Positions 8,144 through 19,254 of a DNA stretch of 64,000 bases are shown piece by piece. Origin of the DNA: HK1 sp965221725 (lineage in GTDB: Bacteria; Pseudomonadota; Gammaproteobacteria; HK1). The first letter of the stretch is position 1; each line of letters opens with the position of its first letter. The stretch lies in NCBI GenBank assembly GCA_965221725.1, contig OZ244909.1, positions 372,001-436,000 on the forward strand, read 5' to 3'. The notes beneath the pieces were generated by a model. That model was not told where the DNA came from. It searched no databases and was given only the letters and a program-made list of their open reading frames with translations. A program made the translations under genes and the position numbers.

Positions 8144-8890
8144 CTACGACGCGGCGGCGACCTCTTCGAGATCTTCGTCGTCCTCGTCGAAGGCGTCGAT
8201 CGGGGGATTGCCGTCATGTATGAGGTACACCCGCCGCTGGCGATACGCCTCACGAGTGAACACGTAGGGGTCGAATGCGTACTCGTCTCGAATCCTCACC
8301 GCGCTCGCGAGATTCGCCCGGGTATCGACGATATCCAGCAGGGTCAGCGGAAACACGGCCAGGTAGGTCAGCACGTCCGTCAGGGCACCCACCACGATTC
8401 CGGGGGTGTCCCGGGTCGTGCTCGGCCCCAGCAGGGGATAGTTGATGTAGTTCCCTTCGCCCACGCCCCACACCGCCAGGGTCTGGCCGAAGTCCTCCTG
8501 CTCGCGCTCGAGACCGAATCCGGTCGACACGTCGAACAGTCCGCCGATGCCCAGTGTGGTGTTGAACACGAACCGGGCGGTGCCTTCCATGGCCGGCTCG
8601 AACTTCGCCTGGAGAAGCTGGTTGAGCACCGTACCCGGATACGCCGCATTGTCCAGGAAGTTGTGGATGCTGTTGCGAAGCCCTTCGGGAAGCTTGAGGT
8701 AGAGGTCGGCGGCCGGGGCCAGCACCGCCTGATCGAGGGCGTCGTTGAATTCGTAGAAGGCTCGATTGGTGCCTTCCCACGGGTCGCCCGGATCTTCGGA
8801 GAGCGGCGCCGTCGTGGTGCATCCGGACCCGACCACGACAGCCATGCCGGCAACCATCGCCCGGAGTCCGCGCAGTGCATGAACGGTCAT
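8144..8890 (-). CDS. mlaA: MlaA/VacJ outer-membrane lipoprotein
   Basis: This 248-residue lipoprotein belongs to the Mla system that keeps phospholipids out of the outer leaflet of the outer membrane. A signal peptide ends in the lipobox VGSGC with C24 as the lipidated residue, followed by DPWEGTNRAFYEFNDALD, YPGTVLNQLLQ and the IGGLFDVSTGFGL core of the VacJ family. The ATG at 8890 has GGGGA upstream; a GTG at 8905 would add five residues. The C-terminus is acidic. No mlaBCDEF genes are in the window. It leads the leftward five-gene run. Confidence 0.93.
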   Translation of the reverse strand: MTVHALRGLRAMVAGMAVVVGSGCTTTAPLSEDPGDPWEGTNRAFYEFNDALDQAVLAPAADLYLKLPEGLRNSIHNFLDNAAYPGTVLNQLLQAKFEPAMEGTARFVFNTTLGIGGLFDVSTGFGLEREQEDFGQTLAVWGVGEGNYINYPLLGPSTTRDTPGIVVGALTDVLTYLAVFPLTLLDIVDTRANLASAVRIRDEYAFDPYVFTREAYRQRRVYLIHDGNPPIDAFDEDDEDLEEVAAAS

Positions 8891-9180
8891 GGCAGCTTTC
8901 CCCACGCCCGCCAGTCCGGGACGCTGCGCGGCATCATGCGGGAATCGATGGGCAGGTTCAAGACGCGACGCTTGCGACGCCTGCGAGATACCGGCCGGAC
9001 GCTGACAAGACGCTGATCAGGCGCCCGACGACCGACGAGATACCCGACGAGATACCCGCCTTGCCCCGCCTCCCTGACTCTGCCGATAATGAGCGCCGCC
9101 GACCACGCGCGACGCCACGGCGAGCGCCGGGTCGAGAGGCACCCAGTCCGCTTGATGAAGCGATAAAAGGGTTTCAGCAC

Positions 9181-11124
9181 ATGACTTTGGCAGCGGCATA
9201 TCCCGTGCTTTCCGGCATCGATTCTCCGGCTGATCTGCGCCGAATGCCCGAAAGCACGCTACCCGAGGTTGTCCGGGAGCTCCGCCGGTATCTCGTCGAG
9301 AGCGTTTCCCAATCCGGCGGCCACTTCGCAGCCGGTCTCGGTGCCGTCGAGCTCACGGTCGCCCTGCACTACCTCTACGACACGCCGCACGACCGCATCG
9401 TGTGGGACGTCGGGCACCAGAGCTATCCGCACAAGATCCTCACCGGGCGGCGTGATCAGATGCACACGGTACGCAAGTGGGGCGGTGTCTCGCCGTTTCC
9501 CAAGCGCGGCGAGAGCCCCTACGACACCTTCGGCGTCGGCCACGCCGGAACGTCGATCGGCGCGGCAGCAGGCATGGCGATTGCGGCGCGGCGCACCGGG
9601 AGCGACCGGAAGATCATTGCCGTCATCGGCGACGGCGGCCTCACCTGCGGCATGGCGTTCGAAGCGCTGAACCACGCCGGAGGCGCCGACGCCGACATGC
9701 TCGTGGTGTTCAACGACAACGAGATGTCCATCTCCCCGAACGTCGGAGCGCTGACCAACCGGTTCGCACAGCTCCTGTCGAGCCCCCTCTATGCTGCGGT
9801 CAAGGAGGGTGGGCGGAAGGTGCTGAGCCGGGTGCCGCCGGTGCAGGAGCTTGCCCGCCGCGCCGAGGAGCACGTCAAGGGCCTGATCGTGCCCGGCGCC
9901 CTGTTCGAGGAGTTCGGCTTCAACTACGTCGGCCCCGTCGACGGGCACGACCTCAACGCGCTGATTCCCACGCTGAAGAACCTCAAGCGGCTCGGCGGCC
10001 CCCAGTTGCTGCACATCGCGACCCGCAAGGGCAAGGGCTACGCGCCGGCGGAGTCCGACCCGGTGAAGTACCACGGCATCAGCGCGCCGTTCGACCCGGC
10101 GGTGGGGATCGTATCGGCGGCGGCGCCGACACCACCGAAGCCGACGTATTCACAGGTCTTCGGGGACTGGCTGTGCGACATGGCCGAGCGTGACGAGCGG
10201 CTCGTGGCCATCACCCCCGCCATGCGCGAAGGGTCGAAGATGGAGCAGTTCGAACAGCGCTTCCCCGAGCGCTACTTCGACGTCGCGATCGCCGAGCAGC
10301 ACAGCGTCACCCTCGCCGCCGGGCTCGCCTGCGAGGGACTGAAGCCGGTGGTGGCAATCTACTCCACGTTCCTGCAGCGCGCGTACGACCAGGTGATACA
10401 CGACGTGGTATTGCAGGACCTGCCGGTGATGCTCGCCATCGACCGCGCGGGCGTGGTGGGTGGCGATGGACCCACGCACGCGGGCGCCTACGACGTGACC
10501 TACCTGCGCTGCCTGCCGAACATCGTGATCATGACCCCGGCCGACGAGAACGAGTCACGGCAGATGCTCTACACGGGGTTCCTGCACGACGGTCCGAGCG
10601 CGGTGCGCTACCCGCGCGGCGCCGGTACGGGGGTGCCGGTGGAAACCGGGATGCAGGCGCTCCCCATCGGCAAGGCCGAAGAGCGGCGCCGGGGGTCGCG
10701 CATCGCGTTCCTCTCGTTCGGGCCGCTCCTGCATCATGTGATGGAGGTGGCGGAAGGGCTGGATGCCACGGTGTTCAACATGCGCTTCGTCAAACCGCTC
10801 GACGAGGAGGCGGTGCTCGCGCTTGCCCGCGAGCACGAGTTGCTGGTGACGGTTGAGGAAAACGCGGTGGGTGGCGCCGGGGGCGCCGTCGGCGAGTGTC
10901 TGGCCGCCAACGGAGTGGCCGCCCGACTCCTGCACATCGGGCTTCCGGACCGGTTCATCCAGCACGGTGGCCGCGGCGACATGCTCGCAGATGCCGGGCT
11001 CGACGCCGCCGGCATCGCGCGGTCCGTCGACGAGTACCTCGCCCGCCACGTTCCAGCCGGTACCGGGCAACGCCCCGCCGGCAGGATCCGTCCCGCCGGG
11101 CGCACTGCGTCGTCCGGCGAGTAG
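9181..11124 (+). CDS. dxs: 1-deoxy-D-xylulose-5-phosphate synthase
   Basis: This 647-residue ThDP enzyme joins pyruvate and glyceraldehyde-3-phosphate, the entry step of the MEP isoprenoid pathway. The N-terminal ThDP module shows GHQSYPHKILTGR, GHAGTSIGAAAGMA and the GDGGLTCGMAFEALN cofactor motif; the Pyr domain has AIAEQHSVTLAAGLA and DRAGVVGGDGPTHAGAYD. I take the ATG at 9181 since the frame upstream is low complexity. It is monocistronic here and divergent from mlaA. Confidence 0.95.
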   Translation: MTLAAAYPVLSGIDSPADLRRMPESTLPEVVRELRRYLVESVSQSGGHFAAGLGAVELTVALHYLYDTPHDRIVWDVGHQSYPHKILTGRRDQMHTVRKWGGVSPFPKRGESPYDTFGVGHAGTSIGAAAGMAIAARRTGSDRKIIAVIGDGGLTCGMAFEALNHAGGADADMLVVFNDNEMSISPNVGALTNRFAQLLSSPLYAAVKEGGRKVLSRVPPVQELARRAEEHVKGLIVPGALFEEFGFNYVGPVDGHDLNALIPTLKNLKRLGGPQLLHIATRKGKGYAPAESDPVKYHGISAPFDPAVGIVSAAAPTPPKPTYSQVFGDWLCDMAERDERLVAITPAMREGSKMEQFEQRFPERYFDVAIAEQHSVTLAAGLACEGLKPVVAIYSTFLQRAYDQVIHDVVLQDLPVMLAIDRAGVVGGDGPTHAGAYDVTYLRCLPNIVIMTPADENESRQMLYTGFLHDGPSAVRYPRGAGTGVPVETGMQALPIGKAEERRRGSRIAFLSFGPLLHHVMEVAEGLDATVFNMRFVKPLDEEAVLALAREHELLVTVEENAVGGAGGAVGECLAANGVAARLLHIGLPDRFIQHGGRGDMLADAGLDAAGIARSVDEYLARHVPAGTGQRPAGRIRPAGRTASSGE

Positions 11125-11264
11125 GCACCTCGGCTCGGCACCTCGCCCCGGCGCCGGAGGCGCCGGAGATGGGCTTCGTGTTCACGGTGCGCGGCTGCCT
11201 CGCGCTCAGGCGCAGACTCGACGAAATCGGCGCCACACCTCCCGATCAGGCGTAGCGTTGTGCG

Positions 11265-12980
<1,716 letters not shown>

Positions 12981-13234
12981 TCCCGACTCCATCTGAACGG
13001 AATGGCGCATGGTACCGATCTGGCGGAGGACGTGGCACGCGATACCGCAGTCATGCCGCCGGGCGGCGGCACGGCCCGGTATCGGCACTGTGCCGGCCAT
13101 TCCCGCCAACGCCTGCGGAGACGGGCCCCGGGGGCGATACCCACCCGATTTCGGTCCCCGCGACGTCCAGCCGAGGAAATTTCAGGGGGATGGTGGTGCC
13201 TCCGGCGGAAATCGCTGAATCCGGCCCGCGATTG

Positions 13235-13263
13235 TTGGTGAGCCGACTTCGAGTGGGTATACT
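13235..13263 (+). promoter_or_regulatory. Candidate sigma70 promoter of the cytochrome c pair
   Basis: TTGGTG (13235-13240) and TATACT (13258-13263) are separated by exactly 17 bp, about 97 bp upstream of the first cytochrome start. Nothing else is clear in the 379-bp gap 12981-13359 between the divergent glnS and cytochrome genes. Confidence 0.55.
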
Positions 13264-13359
13264 CGCCGCGCTTTCGGGATCCGCTCGTGCGCCATATCTG
13301 GTCGACAAACCGGCGGGGCACAGCGGGTTCCCCCCTGACGCCATCGGGACAGAGGACGG

Positions 13360-13689
13360 ATGAAACGAGTGATGCTGATTGGTGCCGCGTTGACGGGCAT
13401 GGCGCTCGCCCTCGTGACGCCTGCGCACGCGGACGGGGATGCCGCGAGGGGAAAGACGAAGGCCATCTCCTGCATGGGCTGTCACGGAATTCCCGGCTAC
13501 CACAACGCCTATCCCAACTACCCGGTGCCGCGGGTGGGCGGACAGTACCCGGAATACATCGTCGCGGCGCTGAAAGCATACAAGTCCGGGCAGCGCCGCC
13601 ACCCGACGATGCAGGCGCAGGCCGCGACGCTTGATGATCAGGACATGCAGGACATCGCCGCGTACTTCGCGACGGCGCCGGCCCAATGA
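13360..13689 (+). CDS. Periplasmic monoheme cytochrome c (class I)
   Basis: This 109-residue protein starts with a signal peptide cleaved after PAHA. The haem site is C38-M-G-C41-H42 and the likely distal ligand is M84 in HPTMQAQ. Size and spacing match cytochrome c4/c5-like electron carriers. Its stop overlaps the upstream open frame of a second cytochrome, so the two are likely co-transcribed and may act as the two halves of a c4-type diheme (inference). Maturation would need the ccm genes at 17-22 kb. Confidence 0.92.
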   Translation: MKRVMLIGAALTGMALALVTPAHADGDAARGKTKAISCMGCHGIPGYHNAYPNYPVPRVGGQYPEYIVAALKAYKSGQRRHPTMQAQAATLDDQDMQDIAAYFATAPAQ

Positions 13690-13742
13690 CCGAGCCCCGA
13701 ACCCCGCATCCATCCGTCGCGCCCGTTCCCCGGAGATCCCCG

Positions 13743-14078
13743 ATGACCCGCACCCTCCTCGTCATGGCGGTCACCGCCGGTATCGTGCTGGCCCAGGCGG
13801 CCACCGCGGCCGGGGACGCCGAAGCCGGCCGGGAGAAAGCTGCCGCATGCCAGCAGTGCCACGGGATCGATGGCAACGGAACCACGCCGCAGTTCCCGAA
13901 GATCGGAGGGCAGCACGCCGGCTACATTGTCCAGGCGCTGGAGGACTACAAGACCGGGGTGCGTCAGGATCCGGTCATGGCCGCCTTCGCGATCGGGCTT
14001 TCAAAGCAGGATCGGGAGGATTTGGCCGCCTGGTATTCGAGCCAGGACGGTCTCTACACCATCAAGTTCGACGAGTAG
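13743..14078 (+). CDS. Periplasmic monoheme cytochrome c (class I), second copy
   Basis: This 111-residue cytochrome follows the first by 53 bp when started at the ATG at 13743, which has GGAG upstream; an in-frame ATG at 13686 overlaps the previous stop. A signal peptide ends at ATAAG, the haem site is C36-Q-Q-C39-H40, and M79 in DPVMAAF is the likely axial ligand. It resembles its neighbour in the segment after the haem (GGQxxxYIVxAL), suggesting tandem duplication. Confidence 0.92.
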   Translation: MTRTLLVMAVTAGIVLAQAATAAGDAEAGREKAAACQQCHGIDGNGTTPQFPKIGGQHAGYIVQALEDYKTGVRQDPVMAAFAIGLSKQDREDLAAWYSSQDGLYTIKFDE

Positions 14079-14260
14079 AACCCCAGCGACTTACCGCTGC
14101 TCCCGGCGGTGCGTCCGCGCAGACGATCATCCCCCCACCGCCTGACCCGTCGTTTCTTTCCCCGGTTTCCTTCCCCGCAGCCCCCGGCACGTACTTCGCC
14201 GCGCCGACAAGGCGGCGAGAAAGCGTTTTCCCGAACCGAATCCGCCCGGGACCAACGCGA

Positions 14261-14509
14261 CTACCTGGATTCGGGGAGCGCGTTGTGCGTCCCGTCGCAG
14301 TAGGGAGCGCCGGCGGTGCGCTTGCAGCCGCACAGCCAGACCTTTGCGGCCTCCGACAGCGACAGCTTCATCGGGGTGAACCCCGTACCCTGATGCGAGC
14401 CGTCACAGAACGGCTGACGGGCAGACCGCCCGCACCGACACCAGAAGTAGTCGCCGGGCTCCAGCTCCACCCCGTAGGGACTGCGTTGGGCAATGACGGG
14501 TTGTTCCAT
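14261..14509 (-). CDS. Double CDGSH iron-sulfur protein
   Basis: This 82-residue protein holds two CDGSH zinc-finger-like motifs that each bind a [2Fe-2S] cluster through three cysteines and one histidine: C24, C26, C35, H39 (CDGSH) and C60, C62, C71, H75 (CDGTH). Such small proteins transfer electrons or clusters; the partner is unknown. The ATG at 14509 begins the conserved part; an open frame to 14539 adds ten residues. It converges on the cytochrome genes. Confidence 0.9.
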   Translation of the reverse strand: MEQPVIAQRSPYGVELEPGDYFWCRCGRSARQPFCDGSHQGTGFTPMKLSLSEAAKVWLCGCKRTAGAPYCDGTHNALPESR

Positions 14510-14765
14510 TCGATTCCGACTCCCTGGGTGAATGAACATGGGCAGATGGAAACAGATAGATGGGGATGGACGGATGGAAATGCTGCCCGGATCCGGCCGG
14601 CACCGGCAGTCGCGAAGCGTCCTGCGAGCTCAGATTCGGTTGTGGCCCAGTTTGAATATTGCAGGACCTGGTCGGGAAGGAGCGGCCCGCAGGCCGCCCT
14701 GTCCCTGGCTTCCGGTTTTCCGGACGAGGCCGCAAGCCACATAGCGGTGGCCGCTCTCGGTTTCG

Positions 14766-15453
14766 TCAGTTGGTCGTGCAGCCCACATTGGTCCTCCAGT
14801 CAGCGTGCATAATATATTCGTAGCCGGCTTCGGAATCTGTGCGCGCCCAGCTGCCCGACGAGTTCCTGGCCCCGCATAGGCAAGCGTTGATCTCACTCCT
14901 GTCCCTGCTGAAGGCGAAGCACCCGCTCGACCACGGATCGCCGGTGACGGCGCGGCCCGAGCCAAAGGGGATCTCCAGATCGGCCGCCGTCTTGAAGCAG
15001 AATCTTGAAATGACCTTGGTGACATCCCCGATATGCGTGACTGCGGTGTAGCGCGTGTTCTGCTTCAGGTTGCTGAAAGTTCTAGATCCTCCTAACACAT
15101 CCGTGTCAGCTACAGCAGTTCCAAGAGTCTGCCTGCCCGCCTCTTCCCTGCCATTTTCCAGCACGCTGAGATACACAGTGGCGCTTTGAAGTGATCTCGC
15201 CCCTGGAATAATGAGTTGGACTGTTTGAATACTCACTTCAACCCACGACAGCTGAGCCGCGTTTTTGGTCAGGGTGCCACCGGCAAGGAATATTCCGGTA
15301 CGTACAGCCTGGCCTGACGGGCAGGTACTCGGGCCAGATGCAGCAGAAAGGGCGGTGTAATCCACCTGCGACATGGACGGCGCAGCCAGCATCGCCAGCA
15401 ACAGGAGGGTCGTTAGTTTAGCGAGGGGGGGGGGAGTTACGGTAATGTTTCAT
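14766..15453 (-). pseudogene. Secreted protein, poly-C tract behind the start codon, out of frame as assembled (candidate phase-variable gene)
   Basis: The ATG at 15453 has GGAGAG five bases upstream, but codons 7-10 lie in a run of ten C (plus-strand G at 15425-15434) and the frame stops two codons later. Removing one C (or adding two) joins MKHYRNSPP to a classic signal-peptide core TTLLLLAMLAAPSMS and a 200-residue body, about 228 residues in all. The body has six or more cysteines and a segment (FSNLKQNTRYTAV...RFCFKTA) that resembles a fibronectin-III-like strand pair; no enzyme motif is seen. Base composition is visibly lower in GC than the neighbours. I read this as an intact gene in the OFF phase rather than a dead gene. 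Confidence 0.7.
15425..15434. repeat. Homopolymer G10/C10 tract in the 5' end of the secreted-protein gene
   Basis: Ten consecutive G on the plus strand (C on the coding strand) fall 19-28 bases after the A of the start codon. The count leaves the downstream frame off by one. Confidence 0.9.
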
Positions 15454-15485
15454 CTTTCTCTCCGAAGCAGATTGATGCTCCAGTG

Positions 15486-15491
15486 ATTATA
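15486..15491 (-). promoter_or_regulatory. Candidate -10 box of the poly-C secreted-protein gene
   Basis: TATAAT on the minus strand lies 33 bases before the ATG at 15453. No convincing -35 hexamer is seen at the expected distance. Confidence 0.4.
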
Positions 15492-15566
15492 CCCATTTCA
15501 GCCGGCAAACGGGCGGATTTTCAAACTGGGCCGCTACCAGCTAGCGCCGCATCGTGCATCGAACGT

Positions 15567-16922
15567 TCATCGCATGGTCACGAGCTCTTCCGCGCTCGTC
15601 GGGTGGATGGCCACGGTGTCGTCGAAGTCGCGCTTGCGCGCACCCATCCTCACCGCCACCGCAAAGCCCTGCATCATCTCGTCGGCACCCTCTCCGATCA
15701 CGTGGCAGCCGACCACGCGCTCCTCGTCTCCCACCGTGACGAGCTTCATCGCGGTGGCGCGGGGATGGTCGGAAAACGCGTGGTACATGGAATTGAAACG
15801 GGTCCGGTAAACCCTGACCGCGTCCCCGTGCTCGGCCCGGGCCTGCGCCTCGGTCACGCCGACGGTGCCGATGGGGGGGTGTGTGAAGATGACGCTCGGG
15901 ATGCAGTCGTAGCTCAGCTTGCGGTCCGCCTCCCCGCCGAACAGCCGATCGGCAAGGCGCCGGCCCGCTGCGATGGCCACCGGCGTGAGCGCCGCGCGGC
16001 CGGTAACGTCCCCGATCGCGTAGACCCCTTCCACCGATGTCCGCTGGAACTCGTCAGTGACTATCGCGCCGCCCCGCGCCGTCTCGACGCCGGCGGCCGG
16101 CAGATCGAGGTTCGCGACGTTGGGCTTGCGCCCGATGGCCCACAGCACCGAATCCGTCGCCCCGATCGAAGTGCCGTCGGAGATCCGCACCGTAAGGGTG
16201 TTGCGGCCTTCCTCAGGCTCGATCCTCTCCAACTCCGCCTCGGTGCGAATTTCGATTCCGTCGCCTTCGAGCGTATGCATGAGTTCGGTGGCGATCATCT
16301 CGTCGAAGGGGCGCAGCACCCGGTCACGACGCAGCACCATGGTGACCTCGCTCCCGAGCGCCCGCAGAACGCCGGCGAGCTCGACCGCGATGTACCCGCT
16401 GCCGGCCACCACCACGCGCCTCGGCCGCTCCCCGAGCTCGAAGAACCCATCGGACGTGATCCCGAGCTCCGCGCCCGGCGTGGGCGGCACGATCGGCAAG
16501 CCCCCGGTCGCGATCGTCACATGGTCCGCAGTGAGGCGGATGTCGCCGACCGCCACGGTGTGCGCCCCAACGAAACGGGCCGCTCCCCGGTAATGCTCGA
16601 CCCCCTCGGTTTCCAGACGGCGGGCGTAGATGCCGTTCAGCCGTTCGACGTAGGCGTCCCGGGCCTGCTTGAGCCTCGGCCAGTCGAATCCCCGCCGGGA
16701 AACGTCGAATCCGTATCCCGCATAGTCGTCAAGGGCATGACCGAGAGACGCCGCATACCACATGAGCTTCTTGGGGACGCAGCCGACGTTGACGCAGGTT
16801 CCGCCGAGTCGTCCGGGTTCGACGACGGCGGCCCGCGCGCCATGGCTCGCGGCGCGGACCGCTGCCGCAATGCCGCCGCTGCCGCCGCCGATGGCGAGAA
16901 AGTCGAAACGGTGCTCCGTCAT
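15567..16922 (-). CDS. gor: Glutathione-disulfide reductase
   Basis: This 451-residue FAD/NADPH flavoenzyme reduces oxidised glutathione. The FAD-binding loop is GGGSGG near 9-14, the redox-active disulfide is GGTCVNVGCVPKK, the NADPH-binding loop GSGYIAVELA is present, and the C-terminal IHPTSAEELVTMR supplies the catalytic His-Glu pair. The 5' end carries a tandem copy of ATGACGGAGCAYCG, giving two start codons (16922 and 16940); GGAG lies ahead of the nearer one. With gshA at 22.5 kb it indicates glutathione-based redox buffering. Confidence 0.94.
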   Translation of the reverse strand: MTEHRFDFLAIGGGSGGIAAAVRAASHGARAAVVEPGRLGGTCVNVGCVPKKLMWYAASLGHALDDYAGYGFDVSRRGFDWPRLKQARDAYVERLNGIYARRLETEGVEHYRGAARFVGAHTVAVGDIRLTADHVTIATGGLPIVPPTPGAELGITSDGFFELGERPRRVVVAGSGYIAVELAGVLRALGSEVTMVLRRDRVLRPFDEMIATELMHTLEGDGIEIRTEAELERIEPEEGRNTLTVRISDGTSIGATDSVLWAIGRKPNVANLDLPAAGVETARGGAIVTDEFQRTSVEGVYAIGDVTGRAALTPVAIAAGRRLADRLFGGEADRKLSYDCIPSVIFTHPPIGTVGVTEAQARAEHGDAVRVYRTRFNSMYHAFSDHPRATAMKLVTVGDEERVVGCHVIGEGADEMMQGFAVAVRMGARKRDFDDTVAIHPTSAEELVTMR

Positions 16923-17112
16923 TGCGCGATGCTCCGTCATTGCCCGGCTCTGTCTACCGCAGTGCCGACCGAGGCGCAACCGTTTGCCGCCCGCATAGTC
17001 TGCCCCCCACCGTCCCCACGGGTGAAAGCCGGGGCGGTCGGACGTACATGGAGCGCAGGTTCTCGAAAACGCCGCGAAGGAACACGATCGTGAATCAGAC
17101 GCATCGGGGGAG

Positions 17113-17134
17113 CGCATCGGGCGATGCGTATAAT
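17113..17134 (+). promoter_or_regulatory. ccm operon promoter with adjoining palindrome
   Basis: A consensus -10 TATAAT lies at 17129-17134. Directly upstream, CGCATCG (17113-17119) and CGATGCG (17122-17128) form a perfect palindrome with a 2-bp centre that would cover the spacer, and another CGCATCGGG half site lies near 17100. This arrangement suggests an operator; the binding protein is unknown. Confidence 0.5.
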
Positions 17135-17172
17135 CCGCGCCGGCCGGTTCGAGCCGAACCAGAGATCCCCCG

Positions 17173-17829
17173 GTGCCGCAAACGGAACGCCACTGCGACC
17201 GCGACCCACTTCTGGAGGCCGTCGATCTGTCATGTTCCCGCGGCTACCGGACGCTGTTCGAAAATCTCGCCCTGCGCGTCTCGGCCGGAGAAGTGGTCCA
17301 GATCCTCGGCGCCAACGGGAGCGGCAAGACGACGCTTCTGCGCGTTCTCTGCGGCCTGCAGCCCCCGGCCGCCGGGAGCCTGCGATGGCGGGGTCGGGAC
17401 CTGTCCCCCGGGGCGCCGGAGCTGCGCGCGGAAGTCCAGTTCATCGGCCACGCGGGCGGCGTGAAGCTCGATCTGACCCCGAGCGAGAACCTCGACGTCG
17501 CCATCGCGCTCGGGGCCCGGCCGACCGGAACCACGGTGGCCGGGGCGCTCGCCCGTCTCGGCCTCGGGAAGCTCGGCCGGTTGCCCGTACGCACCCTGTC
17601 GGCGGGCCAGCGTCAGCGCGTGGCGCTCGCCCGCCTGTTGACCTGCGCGAGCCTGCTCTGGGTGCTCGACGAACCCTTCACCGCACTCGATGCCGACGGG
17701 GTCGCGGTCGTCGACGCGATACTGCACGAGCATGTCCGGGCCGGCGGCGCGGCGATCATCACCAGCCACCATCCGGTGGCGCTCGGCCGGGTCACTCCCC
17801 GGCCGATTTCCATCGACACCGGGGCATGA
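17173..17829 (+). CDS. ccmA: Cytochrome c biogenesis ATP-binding export protein CcmA
   Basis: This 218-residue ABC ATPase is the motor of CcmABCD, which releases holo-CcmE for haem delivery to apocytochromes c. Walker A is GANGSGKTT (46-54), the signature LSAGQRQR begins at 142, and Walker B is LLWVLDEPFTALD. The start is a GTG. The stop overlaps the ccmB start as ATGA, so translation is coupled. Confidence 0.95.
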   Translation: MPQTERHCDRDPLLEAVDLSCSRGYRTLFENLALRVSAGEVVQILGANGSGKTTLLRVLCGLQPPAAGSLRWRGRDLSPGAPELRAEVQFIGHAGGVKLDLTPSENLDVAIALGARPTGTTVAGALARLGLGKLGRLPVRTLSAGQRQRVALARLLTCASLLWVLDEPFTALDADGVAVVDAILHEHVRAGGAAIITSHHPVALGRVTPRPISIDTGA

Positions 17830-18491
17830 ATGCGTTTACCGCCATCGTGCGCCGGGACCTGCTCCTGGCGATGCGCCACCGGGCGGAGGCGGCCAATCCG
17901 CTGCTGTTCTTCGTCATCGTCGTCGCCCTCGTGCCTCTCGGCCTGAATCCGCGCCGCGAGACGCTGGAACTCATCGCACCGGGCGTGTTCTGGATCGGGG
18001 CGCTGCTCGCCACCCTGCTTTCGCTGGAGCGCATGTTCCGGTCCGATTTCGACGACGGCTCCCTGGAGCTCATGCTGATCAGCCCGCAGCCGCTGCCGCT
18101 CATCGTGCTTGCGAAGATCCTCGCGCACTGGTTGGTGAGCGGTCTGCCGCTGGTGGTGGCGGCGCCGCTGATCGCGCTGCTTCTCGGTCTGCCGACTAGC
18201 AGCCTTGCCGTGCTGCTCGCCACGCTTGTGCTCGGAACGCCCACCCTCAGCGCCGTCGGCGCCATCGGCGTCGCCCTGACGGTGGGCCTGCGGCGGGGCG
18301 GCATGCTGTTGTCCCTTCTGGTCCTGCCCCTTTATATTCCGGTGCTGGTGTTCGCGGCGAGCGCGGTATCCACCGCCGCCGGTGGGCTGCCGGTGGCCGG
18401 GCCGCTCTACCTGCTGGGGGCGCTGGCCGTGCTGTCGTTCACCCTCGCGCCGCCCGCGGCCGCCGCGGCGCTCAGAATCAGTGTGAGCTGA
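17826..18491 (+). CDS. ccmB: Haem exporter/CcmE-release permease CcmB
   Basis: This 221-residue protein has six predicted membrane segments and pairs with CcmA. Family features include the cytoplasmic N-terminus RRDLLLAMRHRAE, the SLERMFRSDFDDGSLE loop and LMLISPQPLPLIVLAKILAH-type segment. It begins at the ATG overlapping the ccmA stop and is followed 16 bp later by ccmC. Confidence 0.95.
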   Translation: MNAFTAIVRRDLLLAMRHRAEAANPLLFFVIVVALVPLGLNPRRETLELIAPGVFWIGALLATLLSLERMFRSDFDDGSLELMLISPQPLPLIVLAKILAHWLVSGLPLVVAAPLIALLLGLPTSSLAVLLATLVLGTPTLSAVGAIGVALTVGLRRGGMLLSLLVLPLYIPVLVFAASAVSTAAGGLPVAGPLYLLGALAVLSFTLAPPAAAAALRISVS

Positions 18492-18507
18492 GACGGATCG
18501 AACCCGG

Positions 18508-19254
18508 ATGTGGGCCTTCCTTCACCGCTTCGCGTCGCCGCCACATTTCTACCACCTGGCCGGGGCGCTCGCACCGTGGCTCGGCTGGATCTGCCTGGGG
18601 CTGATGGCGGCCGGACTGTACGGCGGCCTCGTCGTGGCCCCGCCCGACTATCAGCAGGGCGAGAGCTACCGGATCATCTTCGTGCACGTGCCGAGCGCGT
18701 GGATGTCGATGTTCGTCTACGTGGTGATGGCCGGCGCCAGCGCCGTCGCCCTGATCTGGCGCATCAAGCTCGCCGAGGTCGTCGCCATCGAGAGCGCACC
18801 GGTCGGCGCGTCCTTCACCTTCCTCGCTCTGATCACCGGCTCGCTGTGGGGCAAACCGATGTGGGGAACGTACTGGGTGTGGGACGCCCGCCTCACCTCC
18901 GAACTCATCCTGCTCTTCCTCTACTTCGGGGTGATGGGGCTGTATGCGGCCATCGAGGACCGCCGCACCGCCGGGCGCGCCGCGGGGCTGTTCGCCATCG
19001 TCGGCGTGGTGAACATCCCCATCATCCACTACTCCGTGGAGTGGTGGCACACCCTGCACCAGGGACCGACGGTGACGAAGCTCTCGGCGCCCTCGATCCA
19101 TGTCTCGATGCTGGTTCCGCTGTTGTTGATGGCGGTATCGTTCAAGCTCTTCTACGTCACGGTGCTGCTGCATCGCGTCCGCGGCGCGGTGCTGGAGCGC
19201 GAACGCAACGCCGGCTGGGTGCGGAGTCTCTTCGCGCATGCGGAACCCGAATGA
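18508..19254 (+). CDS. ccmC: Haem exporter protein CcmC
   Basis: This 248-residue, six-helix membrane protein loads haem onto CcmE. The tryptophan-rich WWD-type motif is seen as WGTYWVWDARLTSELIL, flanked by two conserved histidines in FVHVPSAWMS and in the SIHVSML segment. Its stop overlaps the ccmD start. Confidence 0.96.
   Translation: MWAFLHRFASPPHFYHLAGALAPWLGWICLGLMAAGLYGGLVVAPPDYQQGESYRIIFVHVPSAWMSMFVYVVMAGASAVALIWRIKLAEVVAIESAPVGASFTFLALITGSLWGKPMWGTYWVWDARLTSELILLFLYFGVMGLYAAIEDRRTAGRAAGLFAIVGVVNIPIIHYSVEWWHTLHQGPTVTKLSAPSIHVSMLVPLLLMAVSFKLFYVTVLLHRVRGAVLERERNAGWVRSLFAHAEPE

Noticed and set aside
11169..11255. A 28-codon frame after dxs
   Set aside because: Too short, no ribosome-binding site and no recognisable feature.
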